NCBI RefSeq assembly: GCF_016907015.1
Contig: NZ_JAFBBE010000009.1
Span: forward strand, 62,001-126,000
Direction: 5' to 3'
Length of the DNA: 64,000 nt
Source of the DNA: Oceanisphaera litoralis
Lineage (GTDB): Bacteria; Pseudomonadota; Gammaproteobacteria; Enterobacterales; Aeromonadaceae
In this document: piece after piece, positions 34,372 to 46,138 of the stretch
How the letters are laid out: each line of letters begins with the position of its first letter
How positions within the stretch are numbered: position 1 is the stretch's first letter
The notes under the pieces: model-generated
What the model saw: the letters and a program-made list of their open reading frames with translations, nothing else
What the model was told of the DNA's origin: nothing
The model's database searches: none
Made by a program: the position numbers and the translations under genes

Positions 34372-34396
34372 AAAAAGGGCGCCGAAGCGCCCTTTA
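34372..34396 (-). terminator. ppsA terminator
   Basis: On the minus strand, AAAGGGCGC / GCGCCCTTT with a TTCG loop is followed by TTATTT, 20 nt after the ppsA stop. Confidence 0.88.
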
Positions 34397-34414
34397 ACGT
34401 GTTACCGGATAAGC

Positions 34415-36793
<2,379 letters not shown>

Positions 36794-36930
36794 TGCTGCG
36801 TCTCCAACAAAGATATTTCTGGGGGTGCGTATCTCGCTCTGCATCACGTACTTTTTGCAGGGCCCCGATTATTTTATGGTGCGGGTGGGCCTGGGCACCG
36901 AATGATTCTACAATGGCGCCGAAAAGCGGG

Positions 36931-36940
36931 TAAACGTTTA
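36931..36940. promoter_or_regulatory. Palindrome TAAACGTTTA between ppsA and ppsR
   Basis: A 10-bp perfect dyad in the 185-bp divergent gap. It is partly like Cra/FruR sites (TGAAACGNTTNA), and E. coli ppsA is Cra-activated, but the flanks do not extend the match. Binding is a guess. Confidence 0.3.
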
Positions 36941-36978
36941 ACCTGCGCCAATAGCCAAAAGTGAGATCTGGAGGTCCC

Positions 36979-37791
36979 ATGCACACGGTTTTTTATGTTT
37001 CTGATGGGACGGCGATCACAGCCGAAGTGTTCGGCCATGCGGTGTTAAGCCAGTTCCCCCTGCCTTTCGAACAATTTACCATTCCTTTTGTGGAAGATGA
37101 AGACAAGGCCCGGGTGGTCAAAGCCAGGATCAACGACAGTTTTCATCAAAGCGGCAAACAGCCACTGGTGTTTCATACCATAGTGGACAACACCCTGCGC
37201 AACATTATCACCAGCAGCGATGCCATGTGTTACGACTTCCTCAATACCTTTGTGGCGCCCATAGAGCAGCAACTCGGGGTCAAGGCCGAGCCCCGTACTC
37301 ACCGCACCCACAGCATGGACAACAAGAAGCATTACGACTCACGTATCGATGCGGTCAACTACGCCCTCGACAACGACGACGGCGTCACCACCAAGGAGTA
37401 TGACGAAGCCGATATCATTCTCGTCGGTGTGTCTCGCTGTGGCAAGACCCCCACCTGCCTGTATCTGGCCCTGCAGTTCGGCATTCGGGTGGCCAATTAC
37501 CCCTTTATCGATCAGGACATGAGCCGGCTGGCCCTGCCCCCCGCGCTCAAGGCCAACCGCCACAAGCTGTTCGGGCTCACCATCGACGCCAACCGTCTGC
37601 AGGAGATCCGCCAGCGCCGTCGGGCCGACAGCCGTTATTCCGCCGCCGAACAGTGCCGTTACGAGCTGAGCCAGGTGGAGCGCATGTTCCGCATGGAGGC
37701 AATTCCCTTTATCGATACCACCTATCATTCGGTGGAAGAAATTTCGGTCAAGATCCTGGAACGCACCGGGATCCGGCGGCGAATTTATTGA
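36979..37791 (+). CDS. ppsR: PEP synthase regulatory protein PpsR (DUF299)
   Basis: 270 residues. A bifunctional kinase/pyrophosphorylase that uses ADP to phosphorylate PpsA on a Thr and Pi to reverse it. [23 protein letters not shown] is the conserved N-terminus and [18 protein letters not shown] the nucleotide-binding loop. Start at 36979 ([11 protein letters not shown]) with GGAGG 5 nt upstream. Divergent neighbour of ppsA, as usual for the pair. Confidence 0.95.
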   Translation: MHTVFYVSDGTAITAEVFGHAVLSQFPLPFEQFTIPFVEDEDKARVVKARINDSFHQSGKQPLVFHTIVDNTLRNIITSSDAMCYDFLNTFVAPIEQQLGVKAEPRTHRTHSMDNKKHYDSRIDAVNYALDNDDGVTTKEYDEADIILVGVSRCGKTPTCLYLALQFGIRVANYPFIDQDMSRLALPPALKANRHKLFGLTIDANRLQEIRQRRRADSRYSAAEQCRYELSQVERMFRMEAIPFIDTTYHSVEEISVKILERTGIRRRIY

Positions 37792-37827
37792 TTGAACCTA
37801 AAACGTGATGCGTGAGGCGGTATCGGC

Positions 37828-39942
37828 TTATTTCAGCCGCCACACCGTCATCTCGGCCAGCGAGTGCTGAAACTTGCGTCGGGTTTCGCGGATCACGAAG
37901 GGAATGTCCTGCCGGCCCACCAGCTCGAAACGATCCATCAAAGCGGCTTTCAGGCCATCCAGGGTGGTGAAGTTCTCGCCGTTGACCTTGATGCCGCCCA
38001 GCCATTGCTCCCTGGGCGTGTACTCTTCCAGCCAGGTGTAGGGCGAGGTCAGCACCAGATACCCCCCCGCATTCAGCCGCTGGTGTACCTGGTTCAGAAA
38101 CAGCGCCGGATCGTAAAGCCGGTCGATGAGGTTACCGCAGAAGATCAGATCATAACCGGTAAAGCGGGGCTTGAGGTTACAGGCGTCACCCTGCACAAAA
38201 TCAATCTTGTCGGCCAGATCGGCATAGCCCAGCTCGGCCAGGCTGGTTTGCCTGAACTCCACCAGTTCCCCTTCGGTGGGAATGGCAAAGCGGGCCTGGC
38301 CGTTTTCCTTGAGCCGAAAACCGTACTGAATGAAGCGGGCGGAAAAGTCGATGCCGTCGACCTGCCCGAAATAACGAGCCAGCTCGAAGCTGGCCCGCCC
38401 CACAGAGCAGCCCAGATCCAGCGCCCTGCCCCGGTGCAGGCTCGGCGCCTGCGCCAGCAGCGCCTGCACGCAGGCCACGGGGTAATTGGGCACCTTGAAG
38501 TAGCTATCGCCATAGTGAAACTCCAGATACTGGGCCACCAGAACGTCGGTTTCATAGGGGTTGACGGCGTCCACGGGGACCTCTGCATCGTCGGATTCAA
38601 TGTATCGGAAGCCCGCATGCTGAAAGAAATGGCGGCGAAACGCATAGCGGGCATAACGGGTCGCCTCGTTGCCGGTCGAGATCCAGGAGCCCCCCTTGAA
38701 CAGATTATGGCGTCCGTCGAAGGTCGGGGTAGAAAAGTCGTCATAGAGCGGATGCACCTCGAAGCCGGGAAAGCCGTCTATCGGGGTTTCGGTCCACTGC
38801 CAGACGTTGCCCGTCACATCAAACAGCCCCTGCTGTTCAAAACGGTTCACCGGACAGGACGAGGCATAATGCTCCAGGTTGATGTTGCCGGGCGCCTGCA
38901 CCCAATCGGGCTGATCAAGGTCGAGCCGGTTGCGCAGCAGGGTCCATTCCGCCTCGGTCGGCAGCCGTACATGGGTGCCGCTCCGCTCCGCCTTCCAGTT
39001 GCAGAACGCCTTGGCTTCCAGATAATTCACCTCCACCGGCCAGTTCAGGGGCAGCGGCATTTCCTGCAACAGATTGCGCTGTACATACTCGCCGTTGCGT
39101 TCATGCCAGAAGCGCGGCATCTCGGCCCCGGCCCAGGCCAGCCAGCGCTGTCCTTCTTCGGTCCAGTAACGGGGTTCGCGGTAACCCCCGGCCACCACAA
39201 AGGCCAGATATTCGCCGTTGGAAACCAGGTATTTCGCCACCCTGAACGGCGGCACCGCCACTGTGTGGTGGCCGTATTCGTTGTCCCAGCCGTAGGTGGC
39301 CGCCGATGCCGGCTTGCCCAGGGTCAGGGTATCGCCCGCCACCGGCAGCAAGGCGTTTTCCGGCGCCGGACCCGAGTCGCTGCAGGCCGCCCACAACGGC
39401 TTCGCATCCAGGTATTGCAGCGGCAGCATGCGCATGATCACCGACGAGGTTTCGAGATGAATACGCTCGTGCTCTATGCCCATCAGCACTATCCAGGCCG
39501 GTGAATCCCGGGTGATGGGCAGGATCAGCGGCATCTCGGTGATCAGCCGGTCGACCACCGCTCTAACCTCGCTGCGGTAGGCGCGCGTCTCGGCCACCGT
39601 TGGCCAGTCATAATGAGCGCTGTCCAGATCATCCCAGGACATTTCATCGACACCGATGGCAAACATCGACTCCAGCCGCTCGTCCAGCCGGGTATCCTGA
39701 TACCTGCCCAGCAGCAGCTTGTTGATGAAGAAGACGGCGGTGTGACCGAAGTAGAAGATCAACGGGTGACGCAGCGGCTCCGGGCGCAGGTAGTAAGCCT
39801 GGTCGCTGTTGATGCAGTCGAACAGGCGCTCATAAAGGGTGAAGGTCTGGTGAAAGTAACGCCGGATTTCTTCCCGCTTCTGCCCGACCGAGGTGCCGGT
39901 CAGCAAGGGGGTTCTGGTCACCGCCTCTGCTAATGTTTCCAT
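37828..39942 (-). CDS. ovoA: 5-histidylcysteine sulfoxide synthase OvoA (ovothiol synthesis)
   Basis: 704 residues, three domains: DinB-like (about 1-180) with the iron site HERIHLE (H158, H162, E164), FGE-sulfatase domain (about 215-460; GWDNEYGHHTVAVPPFRVAKYLVSNGEYLAFV, RLPTEAEW, NVWQWTETP, FKGGSW), and a SAM methyltransferase (about 490-704; ALDLGCSVGRASFELA, DLIFCGNLIDRL). This fusion is OvoA, joining Cys to His-C5 and, through the third domain, methylating 5-thiohistidine to ovothiol A. EgtB lacks the third domain. The PLP lyase OvoB is not in the window. Start at 39942, AGGGAAT upstream. Confidence 0.93.
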   Translation of the reverse strand: METLAEAVTRTPLLTGTSVGQKREEIRRYFHQTFTLYERLFDCINSDQAYYLRPEPLRHPLIFYFGHTAVFFINKLLLGRYQDTRLDERLESMFAIGVDEMSWDDLDSAHYDWPTVAETRAYRSEVRAVVDRLITEMPLILPITRDSPAWIVLMGIEHERIHLETSSVIMRMLPLQYLDAKPLWAACSDSGPAPENALLPVAGDTLTLGKPASAATYGWDNEYGHHTVAVPPFRVAKYLVSNGEYLAFVVAGGYREPRYWTEEGQRWLAWAGAEMPRFWHERNGEYVQRNLLQEMPLPLNWPVEVNYLEAKAFCNWKAERSGTHVRLPTEAEWTLLRNRLDLDQPDWVQAPGNINLEHYASSCPVNRFEQQGLFDVTGNVWQWTETPIDGFPGFEVHPLYDDFSTPTFDGRHNLFKGGSWISTGNEATRYARYAFRRHFFQHAGFRYIESDDAEVPVDAVNPYETDVLVAQYLEFHYGDSYFKVPNYPVACVQALLAQAPSLHRGRALDLGCSVGRASFELARYFGQVDGIDFSARFIQYGFRLKENGQARFAIPTEGELVEFRQTSLAELGYADLADKIDFVQGDACNLKPRFTGYDLIFCGNLIDRLYDPALFLNQVHQRLNAGGYLVLTSPYTWLEEYTPREQWLGGIKVNGENFTTLDGLKAALMDRFELVGRQDIPFVIRETRRKFQHSLAEMTVWRLK

Positions 39943-40159
39943 GGCATATTCCCTGATTGATAACCGTTTTATTGTTGGTCTGTATCCCGGTATCTGCAAC
40001 AGGCAGCACTTGCGCCCCGAGCACAAGACCCGCTAACGTCCTCGTCTCTTTCCGTTAAGCATAAACGGGATAACGAAGCCATCGGCAAAAAACCGGTTTC
40101 AAGCCTCCGGCCTTGTGCTATAAACATGGCCCCGTTTTTTCATCGTTACAGGAAGTATC

Positions 40160-40474
40160 ATGAGTCAATTCGACAACGTCACCGTCATCAAGCAAGCCAA
40201 TGTCTACGACGGCGGCAAGGTCACCAGCCGGGTAGTCAAATTCGCCGATGGCAGCCGCAAGACGCTCGGCATCATGCTGCCGGGCGAGTATACCTTCGAC
40301 ACCGCCGCCGCCGAGCTGATGGAGATTCTCGCCGGCGAGCTGGAGGTGCAACTGCCGGGCAGCGACCGCTGGCAGACCATCAAGGGCGGCGAGTCCTTCG
40401 AAGTGCCCGCCAACGCCATCTTCAAGCTCAAGATCCACAGCCTGGTGGATTACTGCTGCTCTTACTACGATTGA
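40160..40474 (+). CDS. ppnP: Pyrimidine/purine nucleoside phosphorylase PpnP
   Basis: 104 residues, single cupin-like fold (DUF1255, formerly YaiE). NVYDGGKVTSRVVKFADGSRKTLGIMLPGEYTF and ESFEVPANAIFKLKI are family-typical. It phosphorolyses diverse nucleosides. AGGAAG precedes the ATG. It is divergent from ovoA across 217 bp, in which no other gene is seen. Confidence 0.93.
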   Translation: MSQFDNVTVIKQANVYDGGKVTSRVVKFADGSRKTLGIMLPGEYTFDTAAAELMEILAGELEVQLPGSDRWQTIKGGESFEVPANAIFKLKIHSLVDYCCSYYD

Positions 40475-40506
40475 CGGCGGCCTGGCAATTCACCAATATA
40501 TAGCAG

Positions 40507-40632
40507 GGTCATTCCCGCGATTCTTTGCCGTCTTTCCCGCGTAGGCGGGAATCCAGAGTATGGTGTACAGGGCTTTTGCCTGTGCACCGTCTGCAACAGC
40601 GTATGGACCCCCGCCTTCGCGAGGGTGACAAA
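40507..40632. repeat. Dispersed CCCGCG-TAGGCGGGAATCC-type intergenic repeat
   Basis: Contains a hairpin TTCCCGC / GCGGGAA (around 40535-40551) and CCCCCGCCTTCGCGAGGGTGAC near the right end. This style of repeat (GCGGGAATCCA ... CCCCCGCCTTCGCGGGGG) is scattered in many proteobacterial genomes. It fills the ppnP to sugar-dehydrogenase gap. Confidence 0.65.
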
Positions 40633-40707
40633 CCGGATCTGCAGCCTGTCCTTATTCTCCGCTCCCAACCCCGCTATAGTTAGCCCTACGCTCAACGGGA
40701 GAACGCC

Positions 40708-41802
40708 ATGCGCACCTTATTGCTGTTACTGAGCCTGCTGGCCACGCCACTGGCCGCCGACGAATACCGCATTCAGACCCTGGCCGACGGGCTGCACCAT
40801 CCCTGGGGGCTGGTGGAGCTGCCCACTGGCGAGCTGCTGGTCGGCGAGCGGCGCGGCCGCTTGCTGCGCCTGAACGCCGACGGCAGCCGCACCCTTATCG
40901 ATGGCCTGCCCGAGATCGCCGCCGGCGGCCAGGGCGGCTTGCTCGATCTGGCGCTGCACCCGGATTTTACCGACAACCTCTGGCTGTATTTCAGTTACAG
41001 CCAACCCGGCCCCGGTGGCGCCGGCACCGCCGTCGCCCGGGCCAAGCTGACCGGCAACCGGTTAATCGAACAAGAGGTGATCTTCGAGCAATACCCCAAA
41101 ACCTCGGGCAGCGCGCATTTTGGCTCCCGCCTGGTCTTTGACCCGCAGGGCTATCTGTTCATCACCACCGGAGAGCGCTATCACTCCCGGGACATGGCCC
41201 AGCAGCTCGACAATCATCTGGGCAAAATCATCCGCCTGCACGACGACGGCCAGGTGCCCAAAGACAATCCCTTCGTCGAGCGGCCCTATGCCCTGCCCGC
41301 CATCTGGAGTTATGGCCACCGCAACATACAGGGGGCCGCCATTCATCCCGGCAGCGGCGTGCTCTGGGCCCAGGAGCATGGCCCTCGCGGGGGGGATGAA
41401 GTCAACAGGATCAAGGCCGGCGCCAACTACGGCTGGCCCCTGGTGACCTTCGGCCGGGAATACAGCGGCGGTGCCATCGGCCAGGGAACTCACCATCCGG
41501 ATATGGCCGATCCAATCTGGGTCTGGGTGCCCTCCATTGCCCCCTCCGGCATGCTCTTCTATACCGGTAGCCAGTTTCCCCAGTGGCAAGACTCGCTCTT
41601 CATCGGTGCGCTCAAAGGCCGCAAGCTGGTGCGACTCACCCTGGACGGCGAGCAGGTCACACAAGAGCAGCACCTGCTCACCGAGCTTGGCAGCCGGATC
41701 CGCACCCTGGTGCAGGCCCGCGACGGCGGCATCTATGTGCTGACCGATGAAAGCAACGGCAAATTGCTCAAGCTGACGGCGCCGGCGGCGCCTCAGGGCT
41801 GA
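40708..41802 (+). CDS. Soluble PQQ-dependent aldose/sugar dehydrogenase (YliI/Asd-like)
   Basis: 364 residues. Signal peptide MRTLLLLLSLLATPLA, then a six-bladed beta-propeller: LADGLHHPWGLVELPTGELLVGERRG, GGQGGLLDLALHPDF, GSRLVFDPQGYLFITTGER, SYGHRNIQGAAIHPGSGVLWAQEHGPRGGDEVNRI, ANYGWP. These match soluble PQQ sugar dehydrogenases like E. coli YliI, which oxidise aldoses in the periplasm. PQQ biosynthesis genes are not in the window. GGGAGAA precedes the ATG. Confidence 0.9.
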   Translation: MRTLLLLLSLLATPLAADEYRIQTLADGLHHPWGLVELPTGELLVGERRGRLLRLNADGSRTLIDGLPEIAAGGQGGLLDLALHPDFTDNLWLYFSYSQPGPGGAGTAVARAKLTGNRLIEQEVIFEQYPKTSGSAHFGSRLVFDPQGYLFITTGERYHSRDMAQQLDNHLGKIIRLHDDGQVPKDNPFVERPYALPAIWSYGHRNIQGAAIHPGSGVLWAQEHGPRGGDEVNRIKAGANYGWPLVTFGREYSGGAIGQGTHHPDMADPIWVWVPSIAPSGMLFYTGSQFPQWQDSLFIGALKGRKLVRLTLDGEQVTQEQHLLTELGSRIRTLVQARDGGIYVLTDESNGKLLKLTAPAAPQG

Positions 41803-41879
41803 TTTTCTTGTTTAAATGCGTTAATATTTAACAACTGTATTTTATTTAAATTACCTTTGTGAACAAAAAGGAATACATA

Positions 41880-42329
41880 ATGAGTCAGAAAATCTGGAAT
41901 GTATATCTGTCCGGCGAAATTCACAGCGACTGGCGGGAGCGTATTATCGAAGGCGCCAGGGCCCGGGGCCTGGCGGTGGAGTTCAACTCGGCGGTGACCG
42001 ATCACGACGCCAGCGACATGGTCGGCGTGAACATTCTGGGCAGCGAAGAAGATAACTTCTGGCGCGACCGCAAGGCCTCCGGCATCAACAGCATCCGCAC
42101 CTCGACCCACATCAGGCAGGCTGATGTGGTTGTGGTTCGTTTCGGCCCCAAATACAAGCAGTGGAATGCCGCCTTCGACGCCGGTTTTGCCGTGGCCTCG
42201 GGCAAGCCCATCATCACCCTGCACGACGCCGAACACGACCACGCCCTGAAAGAAGTGGACGAAGCCGCCAAGGCCACCTGTCGCCACCCGGAACAGGTAG
42301 TGGACATTCTGTCTTACCTGCTGTCCTGA
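41880..42329 (+). CDS. ytoQ: YtoQ-family protein (deoxyribosyltransferase-like fold)
   Basis: 149 residues. WNVYLSGEIHSDWRERI, NSAVTDHDASDMVGVNILG and INSIRTSTHIRQADVVVVRFGPKYKQWNAAFDAGFA match YtoQ, assigned to the nucleoside 2-deoxyribosyltransferase-like superfamily; the real reaction is not known. Start at 41880 with AAAGGAA upstream, rather than the in-frame codon at 41859. Confidence 0.87.
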   Translation: MSQKIWNVYLSGEIHSDWRERIIEGARARGLAVEFNSAVTDHDASDMVGVNILGSEEDNFWRDRKASGINSIRTSTHIRQADVVVVRFGPKYKQWNAAFDAGFAVASGKPIITLHDAEHDHALKEVDEAAKATCRHPEQVVDILSYLLS

Positions 42330-42337
42330 TGCCCACT

Positions 42338-42355
42338 CCCCCGCTCCGGCGGGGG
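42338..42355 (+). terminator. GC hairpin after ytoQ
   Basis: CCCCCGC / GCGGGGG, without a good T-run; a weak terminator or RNA stabiliser. Confidence 0.45.
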
Positions 42356-42394
42356 ATGTCTTGATTGCCCCACAAAAGAGGGGCCGTCACAGGC

Positions 42395-44122
42395 TCAGGC
42401 CTTATCTACCTCGTGTTCGCGCAGACCCACCTTGAGTACCCGGTCGCCGTCTATGTCGGCCACGGTCCACACCATGTCATAACGCACGAAGTTATCCCCC
42501 ACCACCGGATGGCCGTTGCTGTGGGCCAGTATGAAGTCACCCAGGTCCAAATCGGCTTCGCTCTCGTCCACATCCACGCCGTACATCAATGCCACGTCGC
42601 CCATGCGTGCATCCGCATCCAGAATGAAATCGCCAAAGAAGGCCCGCGCCTTGCTGCGCGCCGCATCCAGATCGCCGCCAAACATGTTGTTCAGGGTCTT
42701 GAGGTGATTGCTGCGACCGATCACACAAAGCACATCGTTCAGTGCCAGCCGGGTACTGCCCGAGGCCGGCAGCAGGTTTTCACCCCTGAATACCGCCGCC
42801 ACCCGACAATGGGGCGGAAAGGTGAGCTGACGCACCACAACGCCGTCTATGGCCTCGCTGTTGACCGTATAGAGGAACATCTCGAAGTCGTCCTCCTGAA
42901 AAATACCCAGCATGGAACGACGACGGGGGGCCGGCTCGGGCGGTACCTCCACCTTCAGCAGGCGGGCCATTTGCGGCAGGGTCGAACCCTGTACCAGCAG
43001 CGAAATCAGCACCACGAAAAAGGCCACATTAAAGATCATGGGCCCTTCGGGTATGCCCGCCATCAGGGGGAAAATGGCCAGCACTATGGGTACGGCACCG
43101 CGCAGCCCCACCCAGGAGATAAAGCCCAGCTCGCGCGCATTGAAGCGAAAAAACGGCACCAGCGACACCAGCACCGCCAACGGCCGGGCCACAAAGATCA
43201 GCGCCAGCGCGATCAGGCTGGCGGGCAGCGCCATGGCCCACATGTCGGAGGGAGAAATCAGCAGCCCCAGCACCAGAAACAGCCCTATCTGACTGAGCCA
43301 GGCCAGGCCGTCGAACATCGGCAGAATCGACTCCATGTGCCTGAGTCGCGAGTTACCCACCACCAGTCCCGCCAGATATACCGCCAGGAAGCCGCTGCCG
43401 GCCAGCAGCGCCGTCATGGCAAACAGCGCCAGACCAAAGCCGATGACCAGAATGGGATACAGGCCCGAGGTCAGCCCGATGCGTTTGATCAGCTGTACCA
43501 GCAGAATGCCCCCCAGTCCCCCGGCAATGGCCCCGATGCCGAACTGGGTCAGCAAAAACAGCAGGGTGTCGCCGATGCCGTTCATTTCGCCGGTGATCAG
43601 GCCAATCAGGGTCAGAGTCAGAAAAATCGCCATGGGATCGTTGGTACCCGACTCGATTTCAAGCGAGGCCCCTACCCGCTGGTTCAGGTGCATCCCCCTG
43701 CCGCCGAGCAGCGAAAACACCGCCGCCGCATCGGTCGAGCCGACAATGGAGCCCAGCAAGAGGCCATGCATCCAGCTCAAATCCAGGATATACACCGCCA
43801 GCAGGCCGGTAATGCCGCTGGTGATCACCACCCCCAGGGTAGCCAGACTGAGTGCCGGCTTTAGCCCTACCCGAAAGGTCTCCATTCGGGTACGCATGCC
43901 ACCGTCCAGCAAGATGATGGCCAGCGCCAGGTTACCGACGTTATAGGCCATCGAATAGCTTTCAAACTCGATGCCGCCCGGCCCGCTTTCACCGGCCAGC
44001 ATGCCGAGCAGCAGAAAGAGCAGCAGAATGGGAATGCCGGAGCGCGCCGACAGCAGGGTGGCCAGTACGCTTAAACACAGCAAAAGCCCGGTCAGCAGAA
44101 AAAGGTGCTCAATATTATCCAA
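42395..44122 (-). CDS. nhaP2: K+(Na+)/H+ antiporter NhaP2/CvrA
   Basis: 575 residues. A CPA1 antiporter membrane domain of about 12 segments (LLFLLLGMLAGESGPGG, IVGSTDAAAVFSLLGG, LEIESGTNDPMAIFLTL with the ion-binding Asp, ISWVGLRGAVPIVLAI), then a TrkA-C domain (about 400-480) and a CorC/HlyC-type C-terminal domain (DADARMGDVALMYGVDVDESEADLDLGDFIL). This is the NhaP2/CvrA layout, exchanging cytoplasmic K+ or Na+ for protons. ATG at 44122. Confidence 0.92.
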   Translation of the reverse strand: MDNIEHLFLLTGLLLCLSVLATLLSARSGIPILLLFLLLGMLAGESGPGGIEFESYSMAYNVGNLALAIILLDGGMRTRMETFRVGLKPALSLATLGVVITSGITGLLAVYILDLSWMHGLLLGSIVGSTDAAAVFSLLGGRGMHLNQRVGASLEIESGTNDPMAIFLTLTLIGLITGEMNGIGDTLLFLLTQFGIGAIAGGLGGILLVQLIKRIGLTSGLYPILVIGFGLALFAMTALLAGSGFLAVYLAGLVVGNSRLRHMESILPMFDGLAWLSQIGLFLVLGLLISPSDMWAMALPASLIALALIFVARPLAVLVSLVPFFRFNARELGFISWVGLRGAVPIVLAIFPLMAGIPEGPMIFNVAFFVVLISLLVQGSTLPQMARLLKVEVPPEPAPRRRSMLGIFQEDDFEMFLYTVNSEAIDGVVVRQLTFPPHCRVAAVFRGENLLPASGSTRLALNDVLCVIGRSNHLKTLNNMFGGDLDAARSKARAFFGDFILDADARMGDVALMYGVDVDESEADLDLGDFILAHSNGHPVVGDNFVRYDMVWTVADIDGDRVLKVGLREHEVDKA

Positions 44123-44528
44123 GTAGTGAATTCCGACAGGGTTTTAGATGCAACTGTTATATCACAAACAAGGCCATTCGTTGATAGTGAATTTTTAGTT
44201 AAATATACACGATATATATTCAAAATAAGCCGAAATCACCGCTTGTTCTCATCATATCCGCGTTTTCGCTCCGATTTCACACCGCCAAACGGCATCAGCC
44301 CCGACCACAACAGAGTGAATAAAAATTCCACAAAAAGACTCATTTGACTTATTTCATCGGGGTAAATAGCCAGTTGCACGATTAAAATATCAACTAACGT
44401 GCATATTTCATCATTAAAATGCCATTATCCGGTTGCGAGCGCGCCCCGGCTTCTTTAAAGTCCCGCGTCTGTTTTTATTTCTCAATCTTCGCCCCCTGGC
44501 GTAGATGCTGTTCAGGAAGAAACCGCTA
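44123..44528. other. AT-rich divergent gap between two antiporter genes
   Basis: About 400 bp with no gene. It is markedly more AT-rich than the surroundings (for example around 44190-44240). TTGACT at 44344-44349 could be a -35 for the downstream NhaC-family gene, but no well-spaced -10 was found. Confidence 0.45.
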
Positions 44529-46034
44529 ATGGAACCAACCCATATCAGCTCGCTGATCCCCATTGCCATCACCCTGTTGCTCGCCCTGGGCACCCGCAAC
44601 GTGGTGATTGGCCTTTTTGCCGGTGTAGCCAGCGGCGTGGTGATGCTGAACGACTGGCGCCACCCGCTCGACAACTTCGGCATTCTGGTCAAGGACCATC
44701 TGGTGGGCCAGCTGACCGACAGCTATAACGCCGGCGTCTTGGTACTGCTGGTGTTTATCGGCGGCTTTGTGGCGCTGATGGAGCAGTCCGGTGGCGGCCA
44801 GGCCTTTGCCCGCCGGGTGACCCACTGGGTCAGCACCAAGTGCCGGGCCCAGGTGTCGGCCTGGCTGGGCGGCATCGTCATCTTCTTTTCCGATCTGGGC
44901 ACGCCCCTGATTGTCGGTCCGGTATTCCGGCCGTTGTTCGACAAGCTCAAGCTGTCACGCCAGAAGCTGGCCTTCATCATCGACTCCACCGCCTCGCCGG
45001 TCGCGATTCTGGTGCCCTTTATCGGCTGGGGCGTGTACATCATGGGCCTGCTGCAAAAGGAATTTACTGCCCTTGCCCTGCCACTGACCGACTGGGAAGC
45101 CTTTATTGCCGCCATTCCGTTCCAGTTCTACGCGGTGCTGGCGGTAGCCATAGTGCCGCTGGTTGCCTTCAAAAAGCTGGACTTCGGCCCCATGGCCGAA
45201 GCCGAACGCGCCGCCGAACGGGGCGAAATAGCCAGCGGCCCGCAAGAGCAACACCGTCTGTTCAGCCACGATAATGCCCGTGCTTCCTTCGTGTGGGCAC
45301 CGCTGCTGGTGATGGCCGGCGTGCTGGCTGCCATGCTGGGACCGCTGGGCTTTCCGTTTGAAAAAGTGCCGGGCTCCGTGTTTCGTGCGGCCCTCTCCAG
45401 CGCCTACTTCATGGCGGCCATGACTCTGATCACCCTGATGGCCTGCTACGGCGTACGCCGGGTGACCGACGGCATCGCCGTGTATCTCAAGGGCATGGGC
45501 AACATGATGCAGGTGGCCATCGTGCTGATCCTGGCCTGGACCCTGAGCAGCGTAGGCAAGGAGCTGGGCGCCGCCGCCTACATCGCCGAGCAGGCTCAGG
45601 CCGGTTTCCCCGCCTGGCTGGTCCCGGCAGTGGCCTTCTTGCTGTCGGCCGTGATCTCCTTCGCCACCGGCTCGTCATGGGGCACCTTCGCCATCATGAT
45701 CCCCCTGGTGATCCCCACCGCCGTGGCCATAGACGCTCCCCTGTATGCCTGCATCGGCGCCGTGCTCTCGGGCGGCCTGTTCGGCGACCACTGCTCGCCG
45801 ATTTCGGAAACCACCATACTGTCGTCCACCGGCTCGGGGTGTGATCAGTTTGAGCACTTCCGTACTCAGTTGCCCTACGCCCTGCTCAACGGCAGCATCG
45901 CCCTGGCCGGCTTTGTGGTGGCCGGCTGGGTAGAAAGTCCGCTGGTGCTGCTGGCCGCCATCGCCACCCAGATTGTGCTGGTGATACTGCTCTCCCGCTT
46001 GCAAGGCGTCCGCCTGCGGGCACAGACCGCCTGA
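44529..46034 (+). CDS. Na+/H+ antiporter, NhaC family
   Basis: 501 residues with about 12 membrane segments. SLIPIAITLLLALGTRNVVIGLFAGVASG, FFSDLGTPLIVGPVFRPLFDKLKLSRQKLAFIIDSTASPVAILVPFIGWG, SFATGSSWGTFAIMIPL and GGLFGDHCSPISETTILSS are signatures of NhaC-type antiporters. It should exchange Na+ for H+, suited to a saline habitat; some relatives carry organic anions. Start at 44529 has AGGAAG 8 nt upstream. Divergent from nhaP2. Confidence 0.9.
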   Translation: MEPTHISSLIPIAITLLLALGTRNVVIGLFAGVASGVVMLNDWRHPLDNFGILVKDHLVGQLTDSYNAGVLVLLVFIGGFVALMEQSGGGQAFARRVTHWVSTKCRAQVSAWLGGIVIFFSDLGTPLIVGPVFRPLFDKLKLSRQKLAFIIDSTASPVAILVPFIGWGVYIMGLLQKEFTALALPLTDWEAFIAAIPFQFYAVLAVAIVPLVAFKKLDFGPMAEAERAAERGEIASGPQEQHRLFSHDNARASFVWAPLLVMAGVLAAMLGPLGFPFEKVPGSVFRAALSSAYFMAAMTLITLMACYGVRRVTDGIAVYLKGMGNMMQVAIVLILAWTLSSVGKELGAAAYIAEQAQAGFPAWLVPAVAFLLSAVISFATGSSWGTFAIMIPLVIPTAVAIDAPLYACIGAVLSGGLFGDHCSPISETTILSSTGSGCDQFEHFRTQLPYALLNGSIALAGFVVAGWVESPLVLLAAIATQIVLVILLSRLQGVRLRAQTA

Positions 46035-46040
46035 TATAAC

Positions 46041-46100
46041 AAGGGGGCCGCATGCCGCGGCCCCCTTGCTTCATCACTCTTCATCACTCTTCATCACTCC
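46041..46100 (+). terminator. Hairpin after the NhaC-family gene, then 10-bp tandem repeats
   Basis: AAGGGGGCCGC / GCGGCCCCCTT with a 5-nt loop (46041-46067) lies 6 nt after the stop; no T-run follows. Directly behind are three tandem copies of a 10-bp unit, TCATCACTCT (46071-46100). Confidence 0.6.
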
Positions 46101-46138
46101 GGTCACCTTCACCTATTTCACCCGGTCGTGCTTCACCA

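Noticed and set aside
42365-43864. 499-codon plus-strand frame opposite nhaP2
   Set aside because: His/Gln-rich low-complexity shadow of a membrane protein gene; no family resemblance.
46071-46100. TCATCACTCT triplet repeat as a binding-site cluster
   Set aside because: Downstream of a gene end with no promoter to regulate; treated as simple tandem repeat.
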